A DNA stretch of 64,000 nucleotides from Daphnia pulex (Eukaryota; Arthropoda; Branchiopoda; Diplostraca; Daphniidae): NCBI RefSeq assembly GCF_021134715.1, contig NC_060028.1, positions 2,006,501 to 2,070,500 on the forward strand, read 5' to 3'. Shown here in pieces: positions 47,301-60,900 of the stretch. Every line of letters begins with the position of its first letter. The stretch's first letter is position 1. Position numbers and translations under genes: made by a program. The notes under the pieces are model-generated. The model had not been told where the DNA came from. It made no database searches and was given only the letters and a program-made list of their open reading frames with translations.

Positions 47301-50300
47301 TAGTTTATATAGCCCCTGTACTAAACAGCAGTGAATAAGGGTGACTCCCGCGTGTGTGTGTGTATATTTGAGACATGTCGGCTGCTGATATATATCAAGT
47401 CTATTATCCTCTGACTGCTGTTGGCCTTATAATCTAACGAGAGAGAGAGAAAGAAAAAGGGCCAAAGAAAATCCAGACGAGTTGTATATGTAGTCTAGGA
47501 TAGTTTTCTCTTGTATATTGCATTGCGTGAGTGGGTCGTGACGACCGTGATTGCCGGCTGTTTCGTTCAACCCACCCCCAAAAAAACTATAGCAAAGCAG
47601 TTGAGCATAGAGCAGGTATATTATAAACCTGGCTGTACTATATAAAATACGCTGCTGTATATGTGTTGGGTTGAGCCGTTTCTAATTTGTACACTTTGGG
47701 CGTTTCCATGGCGACGGTTTACACACATACGAACTTGTATTTTATCTAGTCGCTCTCTCTAGTTGGTCATCAGTCGCGGCAATTGACATTGGCGGGGCCA
47801 GACACTCACGTGCTGCCGTCATTAAGGGACGACGGAGGAGCATCAAATGATAGACGAAATAAAACTATCCGCGGTGTAGTATATATGTATAAACCTGTAC
47901 ATGTCATCTGTCATCATGTCAGCGCAGTCAATAAAGGATATATTATTTCCATGTTGTCTGGTTAACAAGACACTGTGTAACCCTTTTATATGTCCTGGTA
48001 TATCGTATAGTATAGCTGTATATACTGCGCAGCACAATGCAATTTAAATTAGTCATCCGCATCGTTGTGACGACACACGAAGCTCCCGGCCAATCACAAC
48101 AGCGTTCTATTATCAAAATCATGTGTATACTAAACCATCACAAGTTATATAAATAGTTCTGCGCGAGGTTCTGCGTGTAAAGTTATCCGCGGTATGTATA
48201 TATCCTACACGGTAATATCAGCAGACATGTAATATATAGAGAATAGGACAAACAAAAACAAGTATGTAGTGGCCTATCCTATATATGTATTATGATATAT
48301 GGTTATTCGAAATATATCATTTATCCGGCCGGTTTGGCGGTTATGTATATATATGATGGCATGTCAATTACTACTACTACAACTACCGTTCATTTCGCCG
48401 CCGGGTGAGAAGACTCTTCGACACTCAACGGGTCCGTTTTGGGCTGTTTTGCTGGGCAGTATTTTGCGGTAAATTATACAATACGTTATTCATTAGATCT
48501 AAGCCATAGCCCATAGGACTCGTGTCAATCTGATGCAGAAACAGCCCCGGGAAACGTTTGATTTATTAGACCGCAGCAAGGGGAGGATTTGTTTGCATGT
48601 TGTTCCTGTATAAATGCGCGCGTGATGGGACATTATTCATCATTAATAACGGATGATGCAGAGAGAAAACGACCGAGAGTTATTGATGCGGATTAGATTA
48701 TACTGGGGAGGGAGTAGGGGAGGTGTTGCTGGCAGAAGAAGAAGAAACAAAAAAAGCCTCTGGATGCTGGGAAAGTGATATGTAAAATCGACAGCCTCTG
48801 CTGGCTCTCCTGATGTAATTTATTTAGATCTATATCTTCCAGCCATCTTATTCTTTTCTCTTTTTGTATATATTTTATCCGCAGCAGGAGCTTTAAACCT
48901 TTGGTTTTGGAGTCACGCCGAAAAAGAAACAAAAAAACCAAGACACGTCACAGTTTCCCCTCCCCCCTTTAAAAAAATACGTGAAACTTTTTTTCCTTTT
49001 TTTTAAAGAAATTAAATCAAAGCCCTAGGCAATCTTCGTCGTCTCGAGGCGCCTTTTATTCGATTTCATTTCTGTTTTTTGTTTGAATTTCTTCAACTAT
49101 TTATTTGATATTGCGCAGCAGCATTCGTCATCACTCTTTTATTTCCCCCCCTCAGCATCAATGCCCCCGAGCCAAATACGCGCATCTCAGCGCACATATT
49201 TAGTTATATACTTAATTAAACATTCTTCTGCGTATTACTTTCTATACTGTGGGAAAGCCGAGAAGACAAAAGAAAAATATATATATATCCTGGACGGACT
49301 GCTGATGCTGGAAAGCACAGCAGCATATTTTATATATATTATTCCTTATCAACTCTAATTAAGAATAAGGAATGACGAGTTCGGCGAGTATTAGTAATAG
49401 CCCCAAAAGTTTGTACATCATATATACAATGCACCAATATCTATAAGCTGATGCTATGTGCTTGACTACGTCTATATACCTTTTTTCTCCTGCTGCGTTG
49501 CCAGCACTCGTTATAAATAATATACTATTATATAGACACAAAGTTGGATTGTAGATAGCAGCAGCAACAGACTCTCTCTCTCGTATTCTTTTATTAGATA
49601 TTTGGGATTCGGAAACTATTCGTTTGCCGCTGCTGCTGCTGCTGTCCCAATTAGCGTCGATGGCATTTGATTTTTTTTTCTGCTGGGGAAAAAAAAGGAA
49701 AAAAAAAACGGGCAGCTATATAGCAGCAGAACAACATAGTTTTATTCCCGGGTCCTCCTCCCTTTCCTTCCTATATAGCTTTATCTAAAACTTTTCGTCG
49801 CGCGCCCCGCGTTATAACGTGCGTTGCTCAACAGCAGTAAAGAGAGTTATAAATCAGTGCTGCTGCTGCTGTGCTACGCCGGTAACTTTTCTCTCGCAGA
49901 TAACTTGAGTTTCTTCTTCTTCAATTTCTCTCTTATTCTCGGCGCGATCTACACCGGCATTATATAGCTATAGTATAGTATATATATAATAGTTGTCTTA
50001 TATCTTTGCTTTTATATATTCGACTTCTACATCTATATAGCAGCTATATAACATCGATATACTTTTTCTATATGTCTCACGATTATATACACAGGTTGCC
50101 ATGGAAAACTGATAAACACATGCAGCAGCAGCAGAGGGAAAACAAGAGCGAAAAAAGCCAAGTTTTCTTTCTGCTCCTTGTTGTGTTGTCTATTTGTTTT
50201 TGGGGATATCTTTTCTATTATTCGCCTCGGCCCGGAATAATACCAGCAACTGCCATCAGCAGCAGATTACATTTATTTATTCAGCTATATATCGACTATA

Positions 50301-53300
50301 TCCTATATAACTACAACACATTTACACTTGAGAGACTGTTGCTCAGCAGAGGCCAGCATCAACAATACTACATCAGATATTATATATGCTGGTGCTGTGC
50401 TGTGTGTGTATAGACACACACACGTGTACACTGTACACTCTCCGCTTGCTTGTGCTGTGTGTGAACAATTTGATATGTTTCACATCGCGAATCACCAACG
50501 CGGAGAGATAAAAAAAAAGAGAGCCGATATCAAAAGTTGACAGATATATATATAAAGATATAAATCGTCTGTATATAATACCAGATCTGATGCTCGGCAT
50601 CCATCATGTGAACTGAATTGTGCAATGTGTAACACACGTGAGCTGATGTGCAGCAGCAGCAGTCCATTTCCCAATGCGCTATGGGTATACAATGGCGCTC
50701 ACCTTTTATATATTGTGCAGTTATTACAGTAGATAGATTTTAATAAGATCGATAGATTTATATCTTTGGAATTTTGAGATTTTCTTTGAAATTATTATCA
50801 AGCGGAATCTCAGTTCATTCGAGACTCTAAAGTATAATAGAAGCGGGGGATGGACTTATAGGTATAATAACATATACTCGGTGACCCCCTTCGAAAATAT
50901 ATTAAATAATATATAAGGCCTCGTCGCTATAGCAAAGTGGTTCATCAGATGAGCTGAACAAAAGGGCGCACACATCAGAGAGAGAGAGCTGATGCTGAAT
51001 ATAATAATATAAATGTATAAAAGGATTGATGATGGAAGAGAATTCTAGATGGAACCTATATTATTTATCTCTTGGCCGTCTCGCGTTCCCTCTCTATATA
51101 AATGCATTCGGATATTATGGATTGCCACAGTCAAAGCTCGTACCCTTTCCACCTACACACGTCTATCTATTAATCTATACAGGAGAATCAAGAATTAAAT
51201 ATAACTACGTTTAGATTTGTTCTATAATATGATTCCTTGTGCGGATGCTGAGCTCATCGCTCCCCGCAAAAGATTTTGGTCGATATTATTTGCGCGCCGC
51301 GGGCTATCTATAGATAATATGTGCATGGCCATCGAGTTCTATGTATACTATAGTAGACCGCACCAAAGGTGCTGTATATATACATAATCAGGTCTAGAGA
51401 ATGATACGACATCGAGGAGGACAAATGGTGGCATGTAAAATGTGATAAATAGATCCGGTATGCATAATGTATAGGCCTACATTATTACATCAGCAGCAGA
51501 GTCAGTCAAACCCGACACACCCGACAGCAGCATGTATACATTTTATATACGTTATACATTTTTTTCTTTATCATGGAGAGTCAAAAAGGACACATAGATA
51601 TATATAGAGAGGGTCTGCAGTCGTGTTCGAGTGCTGGTCTATATCTATATGTAACACTTATACATGTCAAGAGACAAAGTTCTACCATATCACAGACTGT
51701 CCGTCATATCTTTTCAATTTGCCTTTTTTTATCCAGCACCCGTCTTTTTGTATAATAATAATACATATATATTAGATAGCCCCGGGCGTCTATAATATAT
51801 ATGTATTAGAAATTGTGCTGATATCGGCGTGAATCCATTGGACATCAGCCCGTATACAAATATCAACCGCTCCTATATATTATATTATATATAGCAAATC
51901 TCTCTCTATCCATTTTTCTATTTATTCCTGGCTCAGTTGGCGCCTTTTTTTCAAAATATCAATTTATAGTTGTGTTACAGCACATCCTATTCCCTTGTTG
52001 TTGTATATCCACCGGATATATATAAGCTCACCAGTACCAATGTCGAGTTCCCCCCCCCCCACAACAAAAAAGCCTCTCGACATAACTTCTCTACCTAAGT
52101 ATAATAATCATAAAATTGGGCGCGTTGAGCGTCACTTTGTGATGTGCGGAACGTCTAAAAAAAGGTATAAACTTTCCAACACTGTGTGCCGATGGTCGCG
52201 CCTATATATACATCTCTCTCCGCTCGGAGCTGGAAAAAGGATCAATACGTCGCCGTGTGTGTGCGCTGGCCCGTCGTCGTTGGTCCTCGCTTTCTCATCA
52301 TCACGACGACAAAAGACATCGAGGCTCCGGCCAGCAGCACCAAAAAAATTCACCGTTTTTTCTCCCTTTTTTCCCACGTCCGCCGCCGCCGCGACGGCTG
52401 GCTGTCACGCAAAGATCGTGTCCCGCGGTCGCCCATCAGCACACGCCTCACAGCGCAAATCATTACATAGTACATACAATTACAAAAATTTCAAAAAGCC
52501 CGCCAAAACCATTTGATTTGAAAAATCTTCAAATATTATTAGAATTGTATGGTTGCTGCTGATGTATAATTACCTTGAAGATTTGGTAGTAGAGGAAGAT
52601 CATGATGATGCAGGGGATGTAGAAGGAGGAGAGCGACGAGTAGATGACGAAATCGGCGTTGTAGAAGCCGCAGTCGGTCGGGATGCGGCGCTCCGTGTTG
52701 TTCAAGCCGAGGACGATGGGCAGGCCGATGGCCACCGAGATGGCCCACACCAGTCCGATGGTCAGCCACACCCGCTTGTGGTTCTTGTGGCGGGCGTACT
52801 TGAGGGGCTGAGTCACGGCGATGTACCTTCATCAATCATTCATCATTGAGAATTAATGCCACAGAATAAGGTTAATATCGTGTTGATGCATTTTATATTA
52901 TAAATGTGCTGGAATTCGGCTGGAATTATCATCATCAATCGATGCTGCTCTTCTATACAGGACAATGTAGATTTCCTTGGGGCAACGTTATAATGGCCAT
53001 TTAGCGACGTCAAATTGTGTAGTAATACTTGGAGAGAGCTGACAAACGACGTGCGTATAAGGACGACATGTCCTCGCCATTGTGCTGTAGTACTACAAGA
53101 CGGAAATAGGAGGGGGATGTCAACTTGCATTACGCCCGCTCTGTTGATTTAACGAGTTGACAGTCTTCTCTCTCTCCCTCTATATAGCACACTGGTTATA
53201 TAACGAGTTTACTTGATGGGAGATCTCGAAATGTAATGGATAAATTTAAAAAAAAAAAAAAGAACCAACAGCAGCAATGTCTTTGTTAGATCAATTGCTG

Positions 53301-56300
53301 GTCGTCCGGGTCGACGAGTTGCATTGGACGATTCGTCATCGAGCGATGATGAAAAAGAAATTCCACAGGAGCTCAACAGCAGCAGCAGCAGCTGCACACA
53401 CACACAGCACACAAGAAAAAGGATCTAGTCGAATTGATGCCCCCGCGCTCGCGCCCGATTGATTGAGCACAGCAGCAGCAGACATCAATAGAGCGCCATT
53501 TGCCGATCGAATTGAGAAACTTTTCTTTCTTTTTTTTTCTTGTCTCTTCCTTTTGTCTGATTATTATTATCTATCCAATCGGATATTATATAGAGAGAGA
53601 GTATAGAAAAAAAAGAGGACAGCGCAGGAGAGAGAATATAAGAAAGAGAAAAAGATATAAGATATAGAACTGTGCGTAATAATAATATAAGAAGAGAGAA
53701 AAGATCTAGAAAAAGAACTTTTGACGCTCGGCAATTCCAGTCCGACGCTCTTTATTACATTCTTGGCGATATATGTCATGATATGTCGAGATATATCCTC
53801 TTATAGAGTGTCCGCATTCGTCATCAAATAGTAATTTTCTAATGTCTCTTGAATTAATATATTACTACTATTATTATACCATATTATGTTTGGGTCCACG
53901 CGCGACATGCTGTGTGATCCCAAATGTTATTGGATTCAAATAAACCAAATAGGTTTTCGTCAAATAAATTTCGTTTCATTTATTGTTGTATGTATGCATT
54001 TGACAGTCTTCAAGTCGAATTTGATAAATGTTGCATTATATAGACTTTTCCATGTATTTTTATTTTTTGTACCCAATTTAGTGATGGAAAGTCTCAAGAA
54101 GAAAGAAAGAAAAGAACTGCTGAGATTTGTCTGAATTGAAATCCTTTAGCCGGCGTTGTCGTGCTGATATTCTTATTCCACTCTTTTTGAATGATATTAT
54201 AAAAATCCCGCGTTTATATATATATATGTAATCCTTTCCCCAGCACCCCACATCGCTACATATGTATGTATTCCCTTTTTTTCCCCTCCAGTACAAATGC
54301 AGATTTCTTCTAGTCCCGACAGCGATGAATTTACGACGAATTTTAATAAACCATTATGTATATACAAAGTTCTTCCCTGGAAAAATAATCTGTGCAGATT
54401 TATATTTTCTTTTTCTTTCCTTTTTTCACCAGAAGATATAGTATAATACTATATATTATTACATCATATAACCGGGAAGAGAAGAACTATCTAAACTTTT
54501 CAAAACCATCATACATAGACAACACAAAAAAAGAAGACTTAGGCCTATATTGGTTAATTTTTAAACTCAATTCACATCAAGTGCTGTGCTGTGTGTCTGT
54601 GTGCATGTTTGTTTGGTTAAACATATACGTTTTCCCCATCATAAATCAAAATATAGCCGCGTTATAGTATAATATATTTTTTTTTTCAAAAACGATGATT
54701 GAACGACGCACATCACAACAGCAGAACACACATAACATGTGCAGTAGCCTGCTGCAGCCCTCCTGGGGAATCAGACATCATCAATATATAAAAGACCATC
54801 AGCAAAACGTCTAAATATAGTATGTATACATCTGTGGTAGCTAAATATATACAGATGTAATATAAGGGCCGCTTGTATAGCTGCTGCACGCTGGATAAAT
54901 CTCTTATAGTTCTCTCAAGTCTATACAGCAGCAGCACACAGACTCTATACTATATATGAAGGTTGTACACATCTATATATACTATTCTGCTGCTGGCTCT
55001 GAAGAGAAATGACTGTTGTGTGGAGGACCATCCAGCAGCAGCAGCAGGGCAGACTGTGACGGCGTCGTCGTTTTGGTTAGAAACATGAGGGCCTCCTACA
55101 CACGCTCCACTTGTCTCTGTCCCGCGCCATTTCGGCTTGCTGATCATTCGTCTATAAACACACAGAGCAGCAGCAGCGAACGACGACGATGTGTGTGTGT
55201 GTTATATTTGTGTGTGTGTCTAGTGTGTACAGTGAAAGATTGGATGTAGGCAGCGGAGCGTGTGCAACGGGATGGAATCACGTCCGTCAACTTGGGGCGC
55301 GCGCGTCTAGACACTTTACGCGCCCTCCGTTATATTCCCACCCACCCACCCCTGCTGTTGCTGTAGAGATGTACATATATATACGTTCATCGACTATATG
55401 TACATGATGTCGTCGTCACCCTGCGAGGTTTTCTATGACGACGATGATGGTGCTATGGCGCCGGGCAATTTATAAGGTGCTGCTACCGTCGATTTATACA
55501 CACATTTGTGCATTACAATATAATGCGTGTGTAATAGAGTATAACATAAATATAGGACAGTAGAAATGTTATATATTCTTGTATCGTATACACATTCGTG
55601 TGACTAATCACGCAGCGACGACCCGAGAGAGCTAGAGAGAGGCCAGCACCGAGTTGATTCAACCGCACAAGTGCAATTGGCGCTTGGGCAACAACACGGA
55701 ACAAACCTTCACCTAATATTACACATCACAGCAGAGCTCCCATAGGACTTTTTTTCTTTTTCTATTATGTCATTTGCGCTCTGCTCACAAGAAGATCATC
55801 AATGGGTAGGGGGAGGAAGGGGAGGTCCGGTGCTCTCGAGTGTTCATCAGCTGTTGTTATATAAAAGACGTGGGAGGCAGCAAAGGGGGACGACGACCAA
55901 GACGACGACCTCATTTTCTATTAGAGATCGAATCTATCCAGCAGCAGCACAAACGACCTGCAATTTTTGTTTTCTCTCTCTCTAGCCGTCTCTAGCTGCT
56001 TGTCCTACATCTTTAGTTTGTTTTGTGCTGGCCGAGACGGAGGCTCTATTGTCGCCGTCGTGATCCGAATCGCCGGAATCATTTGGCCGGGCTGCTGGCT
56101 GCTGGACAAAATAAAAATCTAAACAAACAGAACAAACGCTTTGGCCAGCAGCAGCAAGCAAGCAGCAGCCGAAAGAAAAGAAATATATAAGCGTTTTATA
56201 TTTATCTAAATAAAAGAAAAAGAGGAAAAGAATCGAAAAAGACGAGCGAGCGCGTGCACGAGCATCTCTGATTGGCTTCTAATCGTCGTCGAGACAAGGA

Positions 56301-57918
56301 TTTACTATGCTGCTCTTCCTTTATTTCTCTCCGCTTCTCCTATGTATACTCCTCCTCCCCTCCTGCTGTGTGCGTCTGCTGATGTGCTGTCGCGGTACTT
56401 GTTCCCCGAAGGCTTTGCTGCTGCTGTGCTGCTCGTCCCTGTGATTCTCTGCTCGTCCTTGTATTTCAGATTATCTCCTCTGCTCACGGGCGGGCGCTAT
56501 ATAGTTCTCCTTCTTTTTCCCATTCTAGTGGCACAGCCTCTTCTTCTTTCTTTCTTCTTTTTGGTCAACCAACAAAAAGGTGATTGCCTTTTGATTTAAT
56601 GTCGCACTCTTTTGTGGCTGTCGTGATCTATAGTCCTATGTAGCTAATATTGTAGCTATTTATCTATTTAACTCTTTGGGGTTGAATCTGTGTATCGGCG
56701 AGGATGACACGCGTGACCAGATGTTATATAACCCCTTGATGCCATTTGTGGTTATTTTATGTGACAATAGCCATAGGTTGTGTCTGTTATATTAAGTATT
56801 TGATTTCTATACGGCATTTTATGATATCGATGGCTGCTGTTGCGTGATGTGTGTTGCTATGGCTCTCTCTCCACAGGTTTCTTTTGCTGAGATGTACAGC
56901 ATGTATATAATTGATGTTCTGATTCCGTTTTCCTTTTACATTCTTTATGTAATACATTGACGTTTTTTGTGTTGTGTGTGTTGGAGAGAGCGAGGGACTT
57001 TATTCTTTTTCTCGCCATCGGCTTTTGTCGTCGTCGTTGTCGTTTCGTGAAAGAAAAAAGGAGAAATTTCTTTTTTGAACTTTGATCGGATTGGGGGGGG
57101 ATTTTCGAGTTCTCGATCAAACAACATAACACGACACAGAGGGAACCCCTGCAGGAGTCAATAAGTGCTCCTGCATAGAAATACAAGAAAAAGTCGAAAA
57201 AAGAATGATGAAAATAAAAGCAAAACAAAATAATATAGAGAACGGAGAGCTGGAACGGTAAAGGGCTTGAGAATGGAAGAAGAAGAAGAAGAAGAAAGAA
57301 AGAAAGGAAAATACAAGAAAGAGAATAAGAGAATCTAAAATCCCCCCCCGCGCGCGTTCGCCACTGTCAAAAAGGATCAAAGCTTCCAATTGAGCGTGTG
57401 TGTGTGTGTGTGTACCTACTACACACACACACTCGATAGAGAACACAGCACGGGGGTTGATGGGAGAGAGAAAGAAAGGAGCAGGTCCAGCATAACACAG
57501 CACTGGATCGATCGCCAGAAAACTTCCCACAGCAGCAGCAGCGTTGTATAACATTACAAAACTGTTTCCCTCTTGTACTATATAATATATGACAACACGT
57601 CAAGAAACTTCTCTATGATTAGATGATATCCACAAATCGAATATAATACGAAAATAGATCTACACAACAAATTGAAAACATGTAGGACATAATGACCTCG
57701 ATTGTACACACTCTCTCGTGTGTATACAACACTTTCACGGGGTGATGATGCAATATTGCATAAATCAAACTTGGTTGCTGCTTAAATGTATTTTAGATAG
57801 TTACATACCTGTCGATGCTGATGGCCACCAAGTTGAGAATGGACGACGTGCTGCAAGTGACGTCCATGGCGATGTAAAAGTCGCAGACGACGTCCGGCAG
57901 ATCCCACTTGCTGTTCAC
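41162..57918 (-). CDS. Dop2R: D2-like dopamine receptor (class A GPCR), 3' part of gene, 5' exons outside window
   Basis: Seven minus-strand exons join in frame over 16.8 kb (57809-57918, 52574-52826, 44614-45030, 43884-44020, 43463-43745, 42070-42340, 41162-41376) and encode 561 residues from just before TM3 to the stop. TM3 has the amine-binding Asp in [17 protein letters not shown] is split by the first intron. TM5 has the agonist-site serines in [14 protein letters not shown]6 has FLICWVPFF and TM7 has NSFINPVIY. The short tail ends RILVCAD with a possible palmitoylated Cys. These match insect D2-like receptors, Gi/o-coupled plasma-membrane receptors that lower cAMP. The third intracellular loop is about 355 residues, low in complexity (Gly, Ser, Asn, Thr runs), with an RRRSLFDD kinase-type site. 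Exons for the N-terminus, TM1 and TM2 were not found right of 57918. Confidence 0.95.
42070..42340 (-). CDS. Dop2R: Receptor exon: end of third intracellular loop and start of TM6
   Basis: Gly/Asn-rich sequence is followed by the strongly basic [15 protein letters not shown] and KTLAIVLG, which enters TM6. The basic KERKATKTL stretch is the G-protein-coupling end of loop 3 in D2-class receptors. Donor GTAAAT follows at 42069. Confidence 0.93.
43463..43745 (-). CDS. Dop2R: Receptor exon: low-complexity part of loop 3
   Basis: 94 residues plus one split Gly codon ([35 protein letters not shown]). Frame phases match both neighbours. Without them this exon could not be recognised as coding. An (AAT)n tract at 43437-43459 lies just beyond its donor. 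Confidence 0.85.
43884..44020 (-). CDS. Dop2R: Receptor exon: acidic part of loop 3
   Basis: 45 residues: an acidic start ([15 protein letters not shown]), then [20 protein letters not shown]. It ends in a split Gly codon. The intron to the next exon is only 138 bp. Splice phases agree on both sides. Confidence 0.85.
44614..45030 (-). CDS. Dop2R: Receptor exon: start of loop 3
   Basis: 139 residues beginning [14 protein letters not shown] directly after TM5, a basic start typical of D2-like loop 3. A Gly/Ala/Thr-rich stretch follows, then [17 protein letters not shown], a consensus site for basophilic kinases such as PKA. Both ends are in phase 0, so skipping this exon would keep the frame. 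Confidence 0.92.
45738..46012. mobile_element. Near-palindromic MITE with Tc1-like ends
   Basis: 275 bp, flanked by TA (45736-45737 and 46013-46014). Two arms of about 125 bp are inverted copies with few mismatches, starting CAGTCATCCGTGAAAGTTTC. They are joined by a T-rich core. There is no coding capacity. The end resembles that of the Tc1-like element at 27215 (CAGTCGTGGCTGAAAGTTTG). It sits in the 7.5-kb receptor intron. Confidence 0.93.
46015..52573. other. Large receptor intron, no other gene
   Basis: Most of the 7.5-kb intron between exons 52574-52826 and 44614-45030, beyond the MITE. It is AT- and CTG-rich with a (GCT)5 at 49629-49643 and TAGGCCTA at 51472. Open frames near 52.0-52.5 kb are low in complexity and I do not accept them. 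Confidence 0.6.
52574..52826 (-). CDS. Dop2R: Receptor exon: loop 2, TM4, extracellular loop 2 and TM5
   Basis: It completes the split DRY codon (AG|G) and continues [16 protein letters not shown] (loop 2), [19 protein letters not shown] (TM4), an extracellular loop with the disulphide Cys ([10 protein letters not shown]), and [18 protein letters not shown] (TM5). It ends QIFK at donor GTAATT. Confidence 0.96.
52827..57808. other. Receptor intron, 5.0 kb, no other gene
   Basis: AT- and CTG-rich intron with (CAG)n near 55030, TAGGCCTA at 54540, and a (GT)n/(AC)n inverted pair at 57394-57432. No exon-like segment is seen. Confidence 0.6.
57394..57432. repeat. (GT)n-(AC)n hairpin microsatellite
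   Basis: A GTGTGT run of about 20 bp, then ACCTACT, then ACACACACACAC. The two halves can pair as a hairpin. It lies in a receptor intron. Confidence 0.8.
57809..57918 (-). CDS. Dop2R: Receptor exon: extracellular loop 1 and TM3
   Basis: [14 protein letters not shown] (with the conserved disulphide Cys), then [20 protein letters not shown], then ID and a split R. It is the most 5' exon found. Its acceptor TTCCACAG implies further upstream exons. Donor GTATGT is at 57808. Confidence 0.96.
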
Positions 57919-60900
57919 CTGTGGAAATGTATACAAAGATTGAATCAAATGAAATCAAAAGCAACTTTTGTTTTATAAAATATAGTTTTATATAGGGGGG
58001 GGGGGAGCAGCAAATTGCATTTTCAGAAATTATATAATATTACAACAGTCGATAGGACTAATAATATATTATACATATATATATATAAAGACGGCGCTGC
58101 TGCCAAAAGAGGTCCTTATAATCAATGCGCCCGGGTCGAATATGCCCGACATATATAATTAGAAATTGAAATAGGAATCTAATTATGATTTTTTTTTTCT
58201 TTTTCTTTTTAATGCTGCTGGGCTTTATATTCCTTTCCTTCCTTCTTCAAAAGCGCCGGCCGAAGAATATGAGAGCGCGGCTCGCCCGGCGAGAGTCTCT
58301 TTTCAATGGGTTTTCCCAGCTGCGACGATATTATTGCGCCCCTAAGGCAGCAGCAGCAGCCATACATATAGTCTATATACTCTAGTATAGGATAGATTGA
58401 CCTGTCTGCTGCTAGAGCTCGTCGCCCCAGGCAGCAGAAGCAACCCAGCAGCAGCAGCAGCCTCTTCTTCTTGGTGTTAATTAGTGACGACGCGGTCGGT
58501 ACGCGGGAGCGCCATAGAGTGCGGACACGGGACACCCCAACACACACAGCCAGCAGCAGGAGAAGAGAGGGGAAGTAACACGAAACTTGCCCTCCTCATC
58601 CTTTCGCTCTTTATAAGGTACATTTATATAAAGGACGTTGGGAGCAGAGAGCCGACGAGGACCTATTAGCTCACAGGGGATCTCTTATATGTAGCTCACA
58701 AAACAGGGGTATAGAGAGAGTTGAGTAAAAAGGGTGTGGCAGAACGGCAGGACACATCACATCAATTGAATAAGGGACTTTCTATATATATTCTCTATTT
58801 AACTTGTATTATGATGTAAGACTTGTATAGCTGCTGCTGTGATTTCTGATGACTAAACAATAGCCTATAAATATATAATCATGCAGCCGGCAGCATCACT
58901 TATAATAATAACCTATTTACAGTGCGGTAGCATAAATGATCCCAGCATATGATGACGCCATCAGGAGTTGCGCGCTGATTCGATGCTCAGCAGACAGCAT
59001 TACGCAATAATATAACCACTAGATTCTCTCTATTATGATAGCTCCGAGCTCTATTATTGTTGTTAGATATATTTTGACCAGATCCTATAATATACAATAT
59101 ATAGGACGAAACCGACTGACCTTAACATAATAGACGATATTACATATTATTTTTACACATTTGATTATTAGGATAAATCGATATTAGCCTATATACAGCA
59201 TACATTACTACATATGCGCCGGAAGATATTGCTGACCGTGCCCTGGGTATATACCTAAATACAAACTAATATATATTCTAATAGTCCTTTTTTCTACACA
59301 CACATGTAATATGTTTAGTCCCACACATCTTTATATAGCTTATTGCTATGGACGTTTCTTTGTGCTGTCCTGAGCTGATTTTTCTTTTTCTTTATATGTG
59401 TGTACACAGTTACTATGACAACAGCCGGGTGCTGCTGACTTTCTCCCCATATATTTGCAGCACACACACATAATATACATAGGCTAATAGGTATACCCAG
59501 CACCTTGTCATGAAAATAATAATACTAATCAAAAGAAAGAGGTGAAATACAATCACAGCGTCACGTAGGCCAGCACAGCAGCAGCCAAAGCCAACGCCTA
59601 GCCCCATTTTTATAGATCTGGTCATCGCGTCGAGAGAGTCTCTGGTTTCGCATTTGCCCTTTGTGTGTGATTGTGTGCTGTGTTGGCCCAACCCGAGCAA
59701 TTGAACCCGCCTCCATATAATTAAGCTGGTTATTATTTTTTGTTATTACAATTACGGATCTTTAATATTATATGACGCAGCACATATTAGTGTGTATAGC
59801 TGAATTCGATCTCTTGCTGTATAAAATGATGATGGGCGAAAGAAATAACGCCGTGCCAAATGAGAGCAGGCCACACCCTTCTATATAGTTTCTCTTATGT
59901 AATAATAATAACTCGCAGCGCGAAACTTAAATCGTTTTTTTTTTCTATAGACAAATATAAGAAATAACCATTGTCATTGAGAGTTTAACGTCATCTGAAA
60001 AATTAAAAGACGTATATAATAAAGTAGAAACGTGAAAAGGGGGGCGGGGTGTGGTGATGATGGGAGAATTTCACGAATTTTATGAGCAGCAGCTGAAAAC
60101 TGTATATTATAGAAACGACGAAGGTCCTCGGCAACTGCTCTGTGTGCTGTGCGATGGTTCATCAACCCGTGAAATGAGCTTCCATCTTGGAAACGATTAT
60201 ATCCGCGCTTGGCATCAAGAGGGGCGAGAGCAGACGAGGATCAAAATCCCGTTATTATCTATATATAAGAAAACGCCTTTGAAATCAGATGTATGGCGTT
60301 CCAGGTTTTCAAAGAGATTTCACTGGAAAACCCCCCAAAAAATCGACTTGACTCATTATAGTCATTATATAATATATAAAGAAAACCTCGAGAGTGGGAC
60401 ACCAACGAAATCTAAAAGAATATATAGAAGAACTATATGCTAATAACAAACATCAGATATATTTATCGTTATTCGTCTATATATAATAAATTAGGTTGAG
60501 AGGTTCTCCTTTCTACCAATCAAGCACCGGCGATGATTGGCGAATAACCAAAACCAACCAACCAACGCGTATTATAGATATATAATATGAAGGTGAACGT
60601 CTGCTGCTGTGTTCTATAATAGTCTAATGGGTCGCGGGAATATAATCGTCAACCCGGATCGCAGCGCAGCAACGGACGCGGCGCAGAGATCCACTTGGCT
60701 CCGTTTATCAGATCAATAGGCCAGAAGCAAACGATCTCTCTTGTTCTTAGATTCTCTCATCCGATATATCTATCTATAATATATAGAGAGCTCTTTCTCT
60801 CTCTTCTTCTATTTCGCAGAAGAAGATAAAAAGCCAAGTCTTTCTTAATTAATGAATTGAGCTCAGCAGCTCTCTCTTCACTATATGGCCCATTTACCGG

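Noticed and set aside
52132-52562. Overlapping frames on both strands next to the TM4-5 exon
   Set aside because: Low-complexity Arg/Pro/Ser-rich translations with no continuity to the receptor frame.
60051-60443. 130-residue open frame in the far right AT-rich DNA
   Set aside because: It starts in a purine-rich run, matches no family I know, and lies in probable receptor intron. Chance is the simplest explanation.
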